The notes under the pieces were generated by a model that ran no database searches, was not told where the DNA came from, and saw nothing but the letters and a program-made list of their open reading frames with translations. The position numbers were made by a program, and so were the translations under genes. From Raphanus sativus (Eukaryota > Streptophyta > Magnoliopsida > Brassicales > Brassicaceae), in the NCBI RefSeq assembly GCF_000801105.2, contig NC_079512.1:32567848-32631847 (forward strand): 64,000 bases of DNA. Direction: 5' to 3'. Below are positions 12,153 to 24,447 of the stretch, piece by piece. The number at the start of each line of letters is the position of its first letter. Position 1 is the first letter of the stretch.

Positions 12153-12400
12153 CTTAACTACAGCAAAAGTAGGTAGAGAGAAGAGAGAGAAGCCCTACAA
12201 AACTAGAAGGAAGAAGAGACGAAGATGAAGAAGGTCCGGCTTGGATTTCGTTGTTCATCATTACTACTCTCTTCCTTCTAGTTTCAGACAGCAAAACAAG
12301 ACAAAGAAAAAAGGTCAACTTCAAGATCTGAGAGCTCTTAGATCCATAAGTAGTCTCTTCTTCTTCTTGATCCAGTTTCCACACCATCGAATCATAGAAC

Positions 12401-13381
12401 ATGGATCCAGTGCAATCTCATGGGTCTCAGAGCTCGCTTCCTCCTACTTTTCACTCGAGAGACTTTCAGTTACATCTCCAACAACAACAACATCAACAAG
12501 AGTTCTTCCTCCATCATCACCAGCAACAAAGAAACCAAACCGACCAAGATGATCACCAAGGAGGAGGAGGAATAAACAGACAAATCAAGATGGATCGTGA
12601 AGAGACAAGCGACAACATGGACAACATGGCTAACAACAGTGGTAGCGAAGGTAAGGACATGAACTTGGGAGAAGGAGGAAGCGGCGGTGGAGGTGGCTCA
12701 GGAGGAGATCAGATGACGAGAAGACCAAGAGGAAGACCAGCTGGATCCAAGAACAAACCAAAACCACCGATTATCATCACGCGGGACAGCGCAAACGCGC
12801 TTCGAACCCACGTGATGGAGATCGGTGACGGCTGCGACTTAGTCGAGAGCGTGGCGACTTTCGCACGAAGACGCCAACGCGGCGTTTGCGTTATGAGCGG
12901 TACTGGAAACGTCATGAACGTCACCATACGTCAGCCTGGATCTCCATCTCCTGGCTCCGTCGTCAGCCTTCACGGAAGCTTCGAGATTCTCTCTCTCTCT
13001 GGTTCTTTTCTCCCTCCTCCGGCTCCTCCTAATGCCACCGGGTTGAGCGTTTACCTCGCCGGAGGTCAAGGACAGGTTGTTGGAGGAAGCGTGGTGGGTC
13101 CTTTGATATGTGCTGGTCCTGTGGTGGTTATGGCCGCGTCTTTTAGCAATGCTGCGTACGAGAGACTTCCGTTAGAGGAAGATGAGATGCAAACACCGGT
13201 TCACGGAGGAGGAGGAGGATCAATGGAGCAGCCGCCGATGATGGGAGGATCAATGACACATCAGCAACAAGCTATGTCGGGTCATCAAGGGTTACCACCT
13301 AATCTCCTTGGTCCGGCTCATCCAGGATTACCACAACATGATAATCAGTCTTATTGGTCAACGGGACGACCACCCTATTGA
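12401..13381 (+). CDS. AHL24: AT-hook motif nuclear-localised protein (AHL24-like)
   Basis: A single-exon gene of 326 residues. The N-terminus is Gln/His-rich (LQQQQHQQ), followed by a Gly-rich spacer. The AT-hook [14 protein letters not shown] lies at about residues 108-121 and binds the minor groove of AT-rich DNA. The PPC/DUF296 domain follows from about 125 to 250, including [15 protein letters not shown] and the GGQGQVVGG segment. One AT-hook followed directly by PPC and no intron are features of the AHL subgroup containing SOB3/ESC. These proteins assemble in the nucleus and repress growth and auxin-related genes. The C-terminus is Gly/Met/Gln-rich. By position and length it matches my memory of Arabidopsis At4g22810. 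The ATG at 12401 is chosen because it begins the family's MDPVQ. Confidence 0.93.
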   Translation: MDPVQSHGSQSSLPPTFHSRDFQLHLQQQQHQQEFFLHHHQQQRNQTDQDDHQGGGGINRQIKMDREETSDNMDNMANNSGSEGKDMNLGEGGSGGGGGSGGDQMTRRPRGRPAGSKNKPKPPIIITRDSANALRTHVMEIGDGCDLVESVATFARRRQRGVCVMSGTGNVMNVTIRQPGSPSPGSVVSLHGSFEILSLSGSFLPPPAPPNATGLSVYLAGGQGQVVGGSVVGPLICAGPVVVMAASFSNAAYERLPLEEDEMQTPVHGGGGGSMEQPPMMGGSMTHQQQAMSGHQGLPPNLLGPAHPGLPQHDNQSYWSTGRPPY

Positions 13382-14061
13382 TCATATTACACATTACCTC
13401 ATGGTCGTAGCTGGTTATATGTACATTTATAGCTAGCTAGCGAAGAGTAATCACGAGCTTATGAACAAATAAGACTATGGATTTAGTCGAGGATGGTGTG
13501 GTGGATAAGGATTCGATCCATCTTCACTACATTTGGTGTCAACATTCATTATGAATCAGGTTTTTTTTTCTCTTATTTTCTTTTTGGTTCGTTTTAGTTC
13601 GTAGATCTCTCTACGTTGATTTGAGTGACATTTATCGTTGTTTCTTGTTTGTTTTCATGATTTTTCTTTGCTAGTTTGAGTTTTCTTTGCGTTGTTGGTT
13701 CTAAGTCTGGCTTTTTCTTATCAACATTTTATGGTGTGTTTTTTTCGACAGTGCTTATTGTTCTTTATTTTGTTAATGGGAAACAATTATTATAGTTCGT
13801 TACATATTCTCAATATGAAACAATTTACTAATACAAGATATAATTTGTATGACATAGTTCTTTACTGTTATTGCTTTATATTCGAGTTTTTCAGAAGGGG
13901 GAGATGGTTTATGCTAATACAGGCTTAGCTAGTAAGCTATTATATAACATGAACATTTTATCACTATTTTATATAACTCCGGCTGATTTAATAGAACTGT
14001 GGTTTCGTGACTTTCGTCAACAGATATATGATAGCATGCGCATAGATTGCACTATATTACA
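13382..14061. other. 3' flank of AHL24, no gene
   Basis: Holds the probable 3' untranslated region of the AHL gene (T-rich stretches to about 13750) and AT-rich DNA up to the LTR element. Open frames here are chance. Confidence 0.5.
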
Positions 14062-14066
14062 TTGTT

Positions 14067-16739
14067 TGTAACGACCCTGATTTTAGGGCCAAGCCCAATT
14101 GTTTTCTTTTTATTAAAACCCTTTCAATTCTACTTCTTTTGTCTCACCTTGGAAGTTGAGAAAACCTTTCTCCTTCACTTTTCCTATATATTAGACTCCT
14201 CTTCTTCCCTTTATTCTCATCAAGTCAAAGTATTTCTTTGCGCGTGACAAGTTGTTGTTGAATTATTCAACGACCAGTCACTAGTCAATTTTTCCGGTGA
14301 GATTTCCGGCGAGCTTCCAGCGGGATTTCTGGGCGAGCTTCCAGCGGGTTTTCTATTGACCTTTGTTGATCATTCCCGTTGTTCGTTTCGGCCAGTTGCT
14401 AAGGTGAGGGTCTATTCCTGAACTTCTCGTACACGATTTAGAATTTTGGATAAGTATAATTTATTTCTAATATGTTCCGTTTGCGTGAAATCGAGTCTAT
14501 CTTTGCTTGTTTAGTTTTAGGTTCTTTGTTTAAAATGGAAATAGGATGTTAGATGGTTCAACAATGCTTGTTCATTATAATTGATTACATATACATATAT
14601 ATTATATTGAGGTGATTAGGATGTTAGCCGACCACCGAGACGTAATTCTGTGAGTTGGCCGGGGACCAGTAGATTTGTGTGGAGATGCTGCGGCACAGCT
14701 TAGTCGACCTGTTGTGCCAAGGCTTCGAGGTCGATAAATCGTCTACGGGCGTGTGTTACCGAGCACTTTTTCGGCGGAGATTTTGGCCCGTTAGTGGGCA
14801 GCGGGAGTGCACCCCGCTAGGACCATTGTATGTTCTTTGGATACTTTAGGTATCGTGTTTGTTACATGTTAGGATTAAATTATATTTATTCGGAGTACTA
14901 TGTCCAAGTCAATGAACTTCGGGTTTAGCATTCCATACCTCACTGAGCGACTCCCCTGTTGCTCACTCCTCTTTTCTTCCCCCTTTCAGGTGAGACTGAC
15001 GGACAGGAGTGATTGCTATCGGATCGGTGCTTTTGAGAGTTTTATTTATTTTTTTCCAGACTTTCGGATTTATGCTTTTATCGATATTCTCGAGATTATT
15101 TATACTATGTTGGGATTTAAGGTTATTTATTGGATTTACGGATCTTGAGACGATTTATGCGAATTAATAAATGGAGATTTCAGAATTATTTATTATTATT
15201 TATTTATTATTTTATTTTGTAAAATACGGGTGTTACAATTTGGTATCAGAGCGGGTTCCATCCCGGCTCCGACCCGGGATGGCGATTCGTGGAGACTCGA
15301 TTTCAGTTCGGTTTTAACTCGGATTTTAGTGATTTCAAAGTTTTGGGATTGGGACTTTTTTTGAAAGAAAAAAAAAATGCACCCTTCGGCCGAGCATCAT
15401 TCGGTTAGTCGTTAGAGATTCTGTTATTCTTTTCTTCTACAGGTGAAGACCAAGTTTCTTTCGCTTCCATTGTCTATTATCTTGTGTCTTTCTTTTCTTC
15501 GAAGCTGTGGACGTTCTTTCTTTGTCTCTTTGGAATTCGGGACGAATTCCGATTAAGTGGGGGAGAATTGTAACGACCCTGATTTTAGGGCCAAGCCCAA
15601 TTGTTTTCTTTTTATTAAAACCCTTTCAATTCTACTTCTTTTGTCCCACCTTGGAAGTTGAGAAAACCTTTCTCCCTCACTTTTCCTATATATTAGACTC
15701 CTCTTCTTCCCTTTATTCTCATCAAGTCAAAGTATTTCTTTGCGCGTGACAAGTTGTTGTTGAATTATTCAACGACCAGTCACTAGTCAATTTTTCCGGT
15801 GAGATTTCCGGCGAGCTTCCAGCGGGATTTCTGGGCGAGCTTCCAGCGGGTTTTCTATTGACCTTTGTTGATCATTCCCGTTGTTCGTTTCGGCCAGTTG
15901 CTAAGGTGAGGGTCTATTCCTGAACTTCTCGTACACGGTTTAGAATTTTGGATAAGTATAATTTATTTCTAATATGTTCCGTTTGCGTGAAATCGAGTCT
16001 ATCTTTGCTTGTTTAGTTTTAGGTTCTTTGTTTAAAATGGAAATAGGATGTTAGATGGTTCAACAATGCTTGTTCATTATAATTGATTACATATACATAT
16101 ATATTATATTGAGGTGATTAGGATGTTAGCCGACCACAGAGACGTAATTCTGTGAGTTGGCCGGGGACCAGTAGATTTGTGTGGAGATGCTGCGGCACAG
16201 CTTAGTCGACCTGTTGTGCCAAGGCTTCGAGGTCGATAAATCGTCTACGGGCGTGTGTTACCGAGCACTTTTTCGGCGGAGATTTTGGCCCGTTAGTGGG
16301 CAGCGGGAGTGCACCCCGCTAGGACCATTGTATGTTCTTTGGATACTTAAGGTATCGTGTTTGTTACATGTTAGAATTAAATTATATTTATTCGGAGTAC
16401 TATGTCCAAGTCAATGAACTTCGGGTTTAGCATCCCATACCTCACTGAGCGACTCCCCTGTTGCTCACTCCTCTTTTCTTCCCCCTTTCAGGTGAGACTG
16501 ACGGACAGGAGTGATTGCTATCGGATCGGTGCTTTTGGGAGTTTTATTTATTTTTTTCCAGACTTTCGGATTTATGCTTTTATCGATATTCTCGAGATTA
16601 TTTATACTATGTTGGGATTTAAGGTTATTTATTGGATTTACGGATCTTGAGACGATTTATGCGAATTAATAAATGGAGATTTCAGAATTATTTATTATTA
16701 TTTATTTATTATTTTATTTTGTAAAATACGGGTGTTACA
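14067..16739 (+). mobile_element. Gag/pol-less LTR retrotransposon with two 1171-bp LTRs
   Basis: Two direct copies, 14067-15237 and 15569-16739, are exactly equal in length and differ at about eight positions by eye. Each begins TGTAACGACCC and ends GGGTGTTACA. The 5-bp sequence ttgtt flanks the whole element (14062-14066 and 16740-16744). Just inside the left LTR, TGGTATCAGAGC (15241-15252) is the primer-binding site for initiator methionine tRNA; just before the right LTR, aagtgggggagaat (15555-15568) is the polypurine tract. Only 331 bp separates the LTRs and no gag, protease, reverse transcriptase or integrase is present. It is therefore a non-autonomous derivative, probably of a Ty3/gypsy family, that would need enzymes from elsewhere. 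The near-identical LTRs indicate recent insertion. Confidence 0.95.
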
Positions 16740-16744
16740 TTGTT

Positions 16745-19700
16745 TCTATTGAAGCCTACGTAACTAAAAAGTTCAAGGAAGTTTCCTTAGCTAGAAATGC
16801 ACTTATGTTGTAACTATTATTGGTATGATGAAATGAGTAAGTTTATCTATAAGTAAAAATATTTTATGATGAGAGGTTTCATCTCACCCTTAATCATTAC
16901 GGATATCCAAATTTCAATCAAAAAGCATATACAGTATGTGGATAAGATAATGATCACCGTAATTAGTTATTGCATGATGATGGATGTGTATACACATGTC
17001 GTTTGTCGGAGTATTTATGTTTAGTTAATTAATGACAAGGTAAAATCACAAATATATGTAACAAAGATGTACATAATATATTGACAGCAGCAAATAATGT
17101 TTATAAAATATCCACAAATACATAATAAACAACTCTATTATTTAACTGCGTACATTGAGCATGCATATATAAGAAAAGCTGCAATACCGGCGGCTTAAAC
17201 GGGAGTTTATGTGCATGTTCTCTCTAAATACACAAAACTTATTCGCTTGCATATATAAGTGAGTTTGTACAATTTGAGTTTGTACAATTTGTTTTTGGAA
17301 CGTCTTCGAGTTTGTGTATATGTATCAATACTTACATAAATATATGTGTATCAGTGTATATGTGGATAAGGAGACAATACATTTGTTGAAAATATTGCCT
17401 CACACGTGCGCTTGCTCGTGAATACCATGTTCCTTTCGGGACTACCAGCTACCCATACTCTTGTTTAAATTAATGCATATAGAGTTAATTTATGCATAGT
17501 ATAGTCATGTATAGTTTTTAGGTTTCCAATTCAAAGCCATTTGATAACTAATTAACTGGTTTAAGTCATTTGAATATTAATGTTTATCCATTCAATTTTC
17601 TGATGTGGATCATAATTTGGATTTATAAATCAATTCACAATGTGTATTGATTTGAATTTTTATACATTTGTGTTGTCATCGAACTTCGGAAGTCTTGACT
17701 AATTGAATGTACGTATTGCTTTCTCAAAAAGACGTGCATGCACACAACATCAATATGGTTACACATTTTAGAGATATAAACTCAAACATATATTTAATAT
17801 TAAGCATATTATTTTTACAAACCACCATATCTTCTAAAGTCTAAACATTCATTGTCCAACTACAGTAGTCTCAGCCACCTTGGTTCCATTACAGATTATA
17901 TATATACAAAAAAACTCACAAATGTGTAATAATCAGAGATAAGCAACGCAAAACAAACACTGCTCAATACCTGTTTGGATGTGTGACTACGGAAATGTAA
18001 ATGTCTCATCTGCAAAGGAAAAGAGTCTCATCAGCGTTAATATAAACGAATACACAAAATCTAAAACAATTCTCCTTTGACCCGGATATTTCAATTCCAA
18101 TATATATATAACTCAAGAAAAAAAAATTGAAACTGAAGAAGAAACGAAATCAGGAAGATGGATTACATTTGAAGATAAGGTTTAACTGAACCAGAGCCAT
18201 CATCACCACTTTGGAATGTTTCAAAGAATCACACTAACACCCAAAATCTCAATCCATCTAAGAAACTTATGATTCTCCAAGACATTCTCATCGTTTGTGG
18301 TCTACACCATATACCTGCAAATTCGATACATGTCAAACTATTTAACCCGCAAACTACAGCAGATCATCATGGGAAGTCCGCTCTTAAATGAGTAACGATT
18401 TTTGTGATCAGACCGTCCCACATGAATCTTATATGGGCTTGGTCCGGGGGATACAACCAAATTGTCATCACTATGAATATACTAAAATGTTGATCGAATA
18501 AGTCCTACATGATTTTTTGGTTAATTCTATGAAATCATGGCTGAACCAAATAATTTAGAAAATTTTATGCGACTGACACATCTCACAATAGTTTGAAAAC
18601 AAAACCTGAAAGGTAGAATAACAAAATTCTCAAATGCAGTTTGTTTAGTTGCACAAAAAATGTAAAACCAACTAACAAATAAATAAATAACATAATTTAA
18701 ATATAACTATTAATTTTGAATAATTTAAAATAATGTGAAACAAATGTTTCCAAAGAATTGGTTTGACTTCATGACATACTTCACCAAAAAGCTTATTTTG
18801 GCATCAATTTTACAGAGAATTTATCATTTATCGGCTTTGTTGACTTGATGTCAATATTGGTGGTATCTAATATTGTTTTTAAATGCAAATATTTATAGTT
18901 ATTATTGTGGTAACAATTGCAACTGTCTTATAAATAAACGTTGACACACAAAATACAAGCCTTATTTACTTAAATGAAACAACTTCATCAATGTTTAAGA
19001 TGTCATTGTTGTTGCTTCATATATATGGTTTCGAGTATCTACATAAAGAATAAAAATCATAACACACCGTACCACATTGAAATAAATTTTGAATGTGGAC
19101 TTCTAAAGAGTTTAGTCTAATAGTTGTGGCACTTCAGGTTACAATTTAAATGCATGAACTTTGTGATCATCCAAGCCTAATAAACCCAAACAATGAGTTC
19201 AATACTACAAGAATTGCAAAAAAGAATGTTTACATAATAGGTTATATATGAAGCACCAGGAACATAATCAGGATAATACAATACAATATAAAAGTATACT
19301 ACACTCTTATCCGCGTAACCGTACGGATATTTATTTTCAATTTCAATTTTTATTTGTACTAAATGCTCATATTGCAGGATTATTGTAATATAATCAGTGT
19401 TTCGAAATCTGATTCAGATTCAATGTCAAATCAGTAAATGTAGTGACCTATATATATGTAATTCGGTTTAGTTTTTAGAAAAAAAAACTACTATATAAAA
19501 ATCCGATAAAACTTGTAAAAATCGTTAAAATCTGGAATCCGACTATCTAATCAACCACTGTTTGATCCAGTCAATAACTTATATTTATTGTTTTATTTTG
19601 ATTTTGTAATTATGTTATTAAAATTTATTTTGTATTATAAATAAGAAGTTAGGTTTTTAGTTTTTTACCATCATCTAGACTTTGATTTTTGCAATCGCGC

Positions 19701-20540
19701 GAATATTTATTTTGTTTTTTAAATTTTGTTTGTTTGTACTAAATGATGCATTTGTAAAAATTAATCGTAATACATTAAATATTCTTGTTAAATATTCTCG
19801 TGTGTGTTTTAACAATCTATTTTCACCCATATAAGGTATCAAATAAACAAATCCAACATCTATATGTAAAGAGACTTATGTATAAGATATATAGGAAACA
19901 TTTTTTTTGAATAAAAATATGAAGAAATAGAGAACTAAGTTAGTATGGTATAATACGGAACTGATAAATTAGTTGTAACATTTATAAGGACAACATTATT
20001 ATTCAACTTATATAAAATTTGTAACATATAAAACATGTGGAGTTAAGATATCTAAAAAAATGAATGTATCGATTAAATTTAAATCATTACAAATTAGTTA
20101 CGGGTTTAAATTTGTGTCGAGATACATAATAATTTGGGTCATTTTAAATTGGTTGATGCCCAGAATTTTAGTTAATTATTTAATTATTCTATGAAAAAAT
20201 AACAGTAGAAAAAATAATTTGAAATCAAAAATCTCTAAATGCTAATTATTTAATTAATTGTTCTGAATTGATTGTCATTAGATTTGAAAACAGATTGTAT
20301 TGTTACCAAAGCTAGTTGAAAGAATAATACAAAATATAAAATCCCTGTAAATATGGATTTACACTAGCATTTACATAATTCAAAATAGCAAAATTCCTAT
20401 AAATATGCATTTACATTCGTTTTTAAGTTAAAGTTAGATTTATTATATGCATTAGTTAAACTGTAAAAGACAAAAATAGTAAAAGTAAGTATTAAATTTA
20501 TTACTTCAATGGAATGTGAATCAAGTTGAAAAATGAAGGA
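16745..20540. other. Long gene-free AT-rich region
   Basis: I see no protein-coding gene. In Arabidopsis, as I recall, an A20/AN1 zinc-finger gene lies between the AHL24 and YCF49 genes; nothing like it is readable here. A less AT-rich patch at 17930-18460 has splice-like boundaries on the minus strand (tttgcag|gtatatgg near 18315), so a spliced non-coding transcript is conceivable. Within it, gtcccacat near 18413 resembles the plant snRNA upstream element, but no snRNA body follows. The remainder is low-complexity. Confidence 0.5.
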
Positions 20541-20643
20541 GTAATTTATTTGTCTCTGCTTGGAATCCTGCTGGAACACTAGCACTACCTGAAATTACTA
20601 CTATCCCGGTTTGGCTTACACTGAAGGATATTCCCCATCAGCT

Positions 20644-22014
20644 TTACTCTAAAAAGGGAATAAGCTGGATAGCTTCGGGTATAGGTGCTCGGAGCACTAT
20701 TTTAGTAATGACACTAAAAGGCTTCAACAGCTCGCATATTTTAGCTCCTCGGTCCCAGTCAGCGGCTGAAGGCAACGTCTTATAGTGGGTGTCAAAAGAG
20801 GCCATGCTTTCAAAAGCTGCTCTGAACTTTAATGCCCGGACTAGCATATCGTATGTAGAGTTCCATCTAGTTGAAACGTCAAGTGATAGATCTGCTCCAC
20901 CCGTGATCCTAGGCCTAACTCTCTCAACACAAGCAGCAAAGGACTGTATCCTTTGTGGAGATGCCTTTACGTACCTGACACTTTCCCTAATGTCATGTAA
21001 AAGGTTCTTTGCTAACTCTAACCCATCTTTCACTATCAGATTTAGGATGTGAGCACAACATCGCACGTGCATGAACTTCCCATCACATAACAAACCACTG
21101 CCACTCATCATCTGAAGCTGCCCTTTAAGTATTCTCAGCATACTATCATTGTTGGTCGCATTATCTAAAGTGAAAGAGAATACTTTTTTCTCCAAACCCC
21201 AATCCTTCAAACACTCAATGATCGTGCTAGCAAGTTCCCCGCCAGTGTGTGGACACCTCGCAACGCAGAAGGCTAAGACCTTATTGTTCAACCTCCAGTC
21301 ATCATCGATGAACGAGGCAGTCAGACAGAGATAACCCATGGTAGTGGGAAGAGCTACCCACAAATCAGAAGTAAAGCAAACTCTACCCTGATGCTTTGCA
21401 AACACATTCCTAAGCTTTTCCTTTTCTATTTCATACCTTCTAAAGACATCAGCGACAGCAGTTTGTCTACATATTGGTTTACAATCCGGATTGAGATACA
21501 AATCCTTAGCTCTAACCTTCTCATACTCAGCATATCTAAATGGCAAATCATGATAGATAATGATCTCGCTAGTCATCTCTCTATCAATCTGATGATCATA
21601 TGCAGGCCTATCTACCGCTTTAGGCTTTTCTGGACAAGTGTCTAAATGGCGACTCAAGTGATGTGTACCATGTGTTCTAGTATTGATCACTAGCTTTTTA
21701 CCACAATAGTTACACTGACCTCTTTCCTTGCCATCACTTTCAACCCCAACAGATGTAAAATCCTCCCAGACTTTAGAAGTTAAACGTCTCTTACGTGGTT
21801 GTCGACCTTGTGGTTGTGTCGCTTGAGTTGTTCCAGCAGCTTGTGTGTCACCTTGTTCTGGTTCTTGCATTTCTGTTTCTCCTTCTCTCATTGCATTTTC
21901 CTCATTTTCCTCATTCAAAGCATTTTCTTCATTCAAAGCATCTTCTTCATTCATGTCCATGTACTCCCTTTGAGCATCAAGGATTGCAATTGTGTTGAGA
22001 CTCTCTAAATCCAT
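20644..22014 (-). pseudogene. hAT (BED-finger) transposase, 3'-truncated
   Basis: The frame opens at ATG 22014 (MDLESLNTIAILDAQREYMD) and runs without a stop to 20644, 456 residues. Acidic repeats (ALNEENALNEENEENA) come first. A BED zinc finger follows at about residues 75-135 (WEDF, then CNYCGKK, then HLSRHLDTC). The RNase H-like core comes next, with FTSDLW, LDNATNND, CAHILNLIVKDGL and DVSTRWNSTYDML. The first two catalytic aspartates are plausible in SDLW and LDN. The reading ends at about residue 445, and the last dozen residues come from the antisense of the LINE. The C-terminal hAT dimerisation domain and the last catalytic acidic residue are missing, so the product cannot be a functional transposase. 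The open frame suggests recent truncation. Confidence 0.9.
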
Positions 22015-23331
22015 CCTGAAAAGTGAAAATAAATTACAATTGTAAGCTTGTTTTCTGAAGTAAGCCAAATAAGAAGAAACCAAAATAGAAACCTGCAAAA
22101 TAAATTACAACTCTGCATACTAACAATCTAATATTTTTTGAAAGCTAGCCATCAGTTTTGACAAGTACGAAAAAATATAACTAAAATGTAAGTTGTCAAA
22201 ACAAAACAAATAAAATGTTAACTAAAATGTAAGTTGTCAGTTGTCACCAACTTGCTAAGTAAAACTTGCTCTTAATAAATTGACAAGTACGAAATCTAGC
22301 TAGCCATCAGGTTTAAAGACAACGACATGAAAGAGTCTTCAGATGATAAATCAGCAATAACGCCTGAAGAAGTAGTAGCGGTTGAAGAAGCTGTTACAAC
22401 AACAACGGTGCTGCCAACATTCCCACCTCTGCCGGAAGAACCAAAGGAACTTCCTCAAAACCGACTCAATTCAGGTCTGCAAATCCTCCTAAGAAACCAA
22501 ACAAACATTTACTCTTGTGTTTTTTTTTGTCTGAGATCTTGTTGCTGTCTCTCCATTGTAGCTTCTCTGGTCGTTCTGCTATTCTCAGCTTGAGGAGTCA
22601 GAGAGGAAGAAGCCACTGAAGCTAACACAGGCGATTCCAGGTGAATCGAAGACATAGTTTTAACTAAGATCAAAGTGATAAATGACTAGTACGGTAGTAG
22701 CAATAACAAAATCCGACTGAAGCTCATAGCAAAAACAAGAGCAGAGATGGCATATTGACAAAATCTACAACCTTTTTATACATACAGATAACAACACAGA
22801 ATAGAAACCAAAGCAAAATATATATAACACAAACTCAAATAAGCTGAGAAAGAGAATCAAATAAGAAGAAACTGAGAAGAGAGAACCAATACCTTCTCTC
22901 AATTGAGATTGCGACCCTTCTCTCGATTTCTCAGGAGGATGAAACCGATGACGGCGTGAGACACTGAGACCCTTCTCTCGATTTCTCAGGAGGATGAAAT
23001 CGACGACGGCGTGAAACCCTTCTCTCGATCTCTCAGATTTCTCGATTCAAAGTGAGACGGTGTCAAGGTCAAAAGAGAGAAGAGAACCGACGACAGCTTG
23101 ATGAGAGTAGGGGGATGTCATACATCGTCGTTTCATTAACTGTAAAAGAAAAAAAAAATAAACGGGCAGCCCATTTATATTTGAGCTACGCCCATTTATA
23201 AACGGTCCTTAATGGGTATACCCTGTATTAACCCGTTAAATCGTTATACACACATAAACGGGTACGGGCTCACCCCGTTTACATAAGTGCCCGTCAAGCT
23301 CGCGGGCTTCCAACCCGTTTTAACATCCCTA
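20692..23331 (-). mobile_element. hAT element with truncated transposase, inserted in the LINE
   Basis: The right end reads ...AAAACATCCCTA in the reverse sense TAGGGATGTTAAAACGGG, the same terminus as the MITEs at 7428 and 32446. It carries the same sub-terminal CCCGTTTA-type repeats. The flanks are ggtgctcg (20684-20691) and ggtgctcc (23332-23339), an 8-bp duplication with one mismatch. An alternative reading with taggtgct on both sides is exact but shifts the ends by two bases. The left end lacks a matching inverted repeat: the transposase frame runs straight to the junction and beyond, so the 3' part of the element is missing. It is therefore one-ended and not autonomous. Confidence 0.85.
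22327..22593 (+). CDS. Spliced-looking gene fragment inside the hAT element
   Basis: On the strand opposite the transposase, an ATG at 22327 opens MKESSDDKSAITPEEVVAVE and continues EEPKELPQNRLNS. The context TTCAG|gtctgc at 22474/22475 is a good donor, and ctccattgtag at 22561 is a good acceptor. Joined, the frame stays open for a few hydrophobic residues (ASLVVLLFSA) and stops at 22593, about 59 residues in total. The acidic, Pro-rich composition is protein-like but I do not recognise it. It could be host gene sequence captured by the transposon, or a small element-encoded protein. Confidence 0.35.
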   Translation: MKESSDDKSAITPEEVVAVEEAVTTTTVLPTFPPLPEEPKELPQNRLNSGLQILLRNQTNIYSCVFFCLRSCCCLSIVASLVVLLFSA

Positions 23332-24447
23332 GGTGCTCCAATGCTTACAAGTAGGCCTTGGCTTGATCCCATTCTTATGGGCGAGGCAAAAGTACTTGTA
23401 GAGGTTAAGCTGGATAGACCTTTCCCACAACGAGTTGCTCTTGAAGATGAGGATGGGTCAGTATCTATGGTCACTGTTATCTACTCATGGCTCCCATCCA
23501 AATGTCCAAAATGTGGACAGTTAGGACACAAGACTCCAAGATGTCTTGGTCTTCCTCCTATCCCTGTTTTTAAAGATAGTCGCTTCGTTGAGCCGCCACA
23601 AACTCGTACACCTCTTAGTCCTCCTGTCACTGATCCGATACATCATGGATCAATTCTGGTAACTGAAGCACAAATGACTTCACATGCTCTTTCAATTGAT
23701 GCCCAAGGATGCATTTTACTAGATCAAGAGAGGAATGACGAGATCCCGTCAAACGTGCCATCTAAAGCTACTGCATACAATACTGATGCAAATGTCTCAA
23801 CCCTCCAAATAACCCATTCTGCCTCAATGGAAACTGAGGCTGTCCCTCCTATAAGTTCACCAGCAGATAACTCCACAGCTACTAACGCTTCACCATCTGA
23901 TATAGCATGTGTTCCTGAAACTACACAATTGAACACTGATTCTGGTTTCAGTGGAAACATCACTACATCAACTTCTGTTTCACCTTCTTCTTCTGCTCCT
24001 TTAGACTTTGCTACTGCAGGTACACTGTCGCTTTCTACCCCTGTGGTGGACTTTAAATGTAAATCCAGTGTAGATGGCATCCGAGATAGTTGCTTGCAGT
24101 TAAGTGATGCCCAAGGATCAAACAGGTTTGCTAATCTAGCCATGTTAGAAGAAGACATACAGCTGGATGTTGTGACCTCCCCCTCTCAACCTCTGTCACC
24201 ATCAGTCAAAACCAGCGCTCAATTTGTTTTTAACTCTTCCCTGCCCTCAACGCCACCTTCATTCTCAGACTCTTTTGTTGACAATGTTGTGGCTTCAAGT
24301 TCCGATAGTTTCGATATGGTGCAAAGATCTCGTGGAGGTCGCTGCTTAAAACCATCTCAGAAGCTAAAGGATATGGAATGGTGCACTATCAGTGGGAAAG
24401 GAAGGCGTGGAAGAGGTACTACTCCTTACAGTCGTCGATCTCACTAA
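23332..24447 (+). pseudogene. LINE ORF1 3' part: DUF4283 end and CCHC zinc knuckle
   Basis: The frame continues the DUF4283 domain (PMLTSRPWLDPILMGEAKVL, DRPFPQRVALED) into a zinc knuckle C-X2-C-X4-H-X4-C (CPKCGQLGHKTPRC). A long Ser/Thr/Pro-rich tail follows, ending GRRGRGTTPYSRRSH. This is the ORF1/gag-like RNA-binding protein of plant LINEs, which binds element RNA. The frame is intact through to its stop at 24447, but its 5' half is separated by the hAT insertion and truncated, so it cannot be made whole. A Ser/Thr-rich tail of about 280 residues is usual for the family. Confidence 0.85.

Noticed and set aside
18405..18460. snRNA-type upstream element (gtcccacat) with a TATA-like motif
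   Set aside because: No snRNA body with a known start sequence follows at the required distance, and the spacing between the two motifs is too short.
19395..19565. cagtgtttcgaa ... accactgtttgat as MITE termini
   Set aside because: The flanking 8-bp sequences do not match and the inverted repeat is limited to a few bases.
23724..24158. 144-codon antisense frame over LINE ORF1
   Set aside because: The sense strand has the zinc knuckle and intact ORF; the antisense has no motif.
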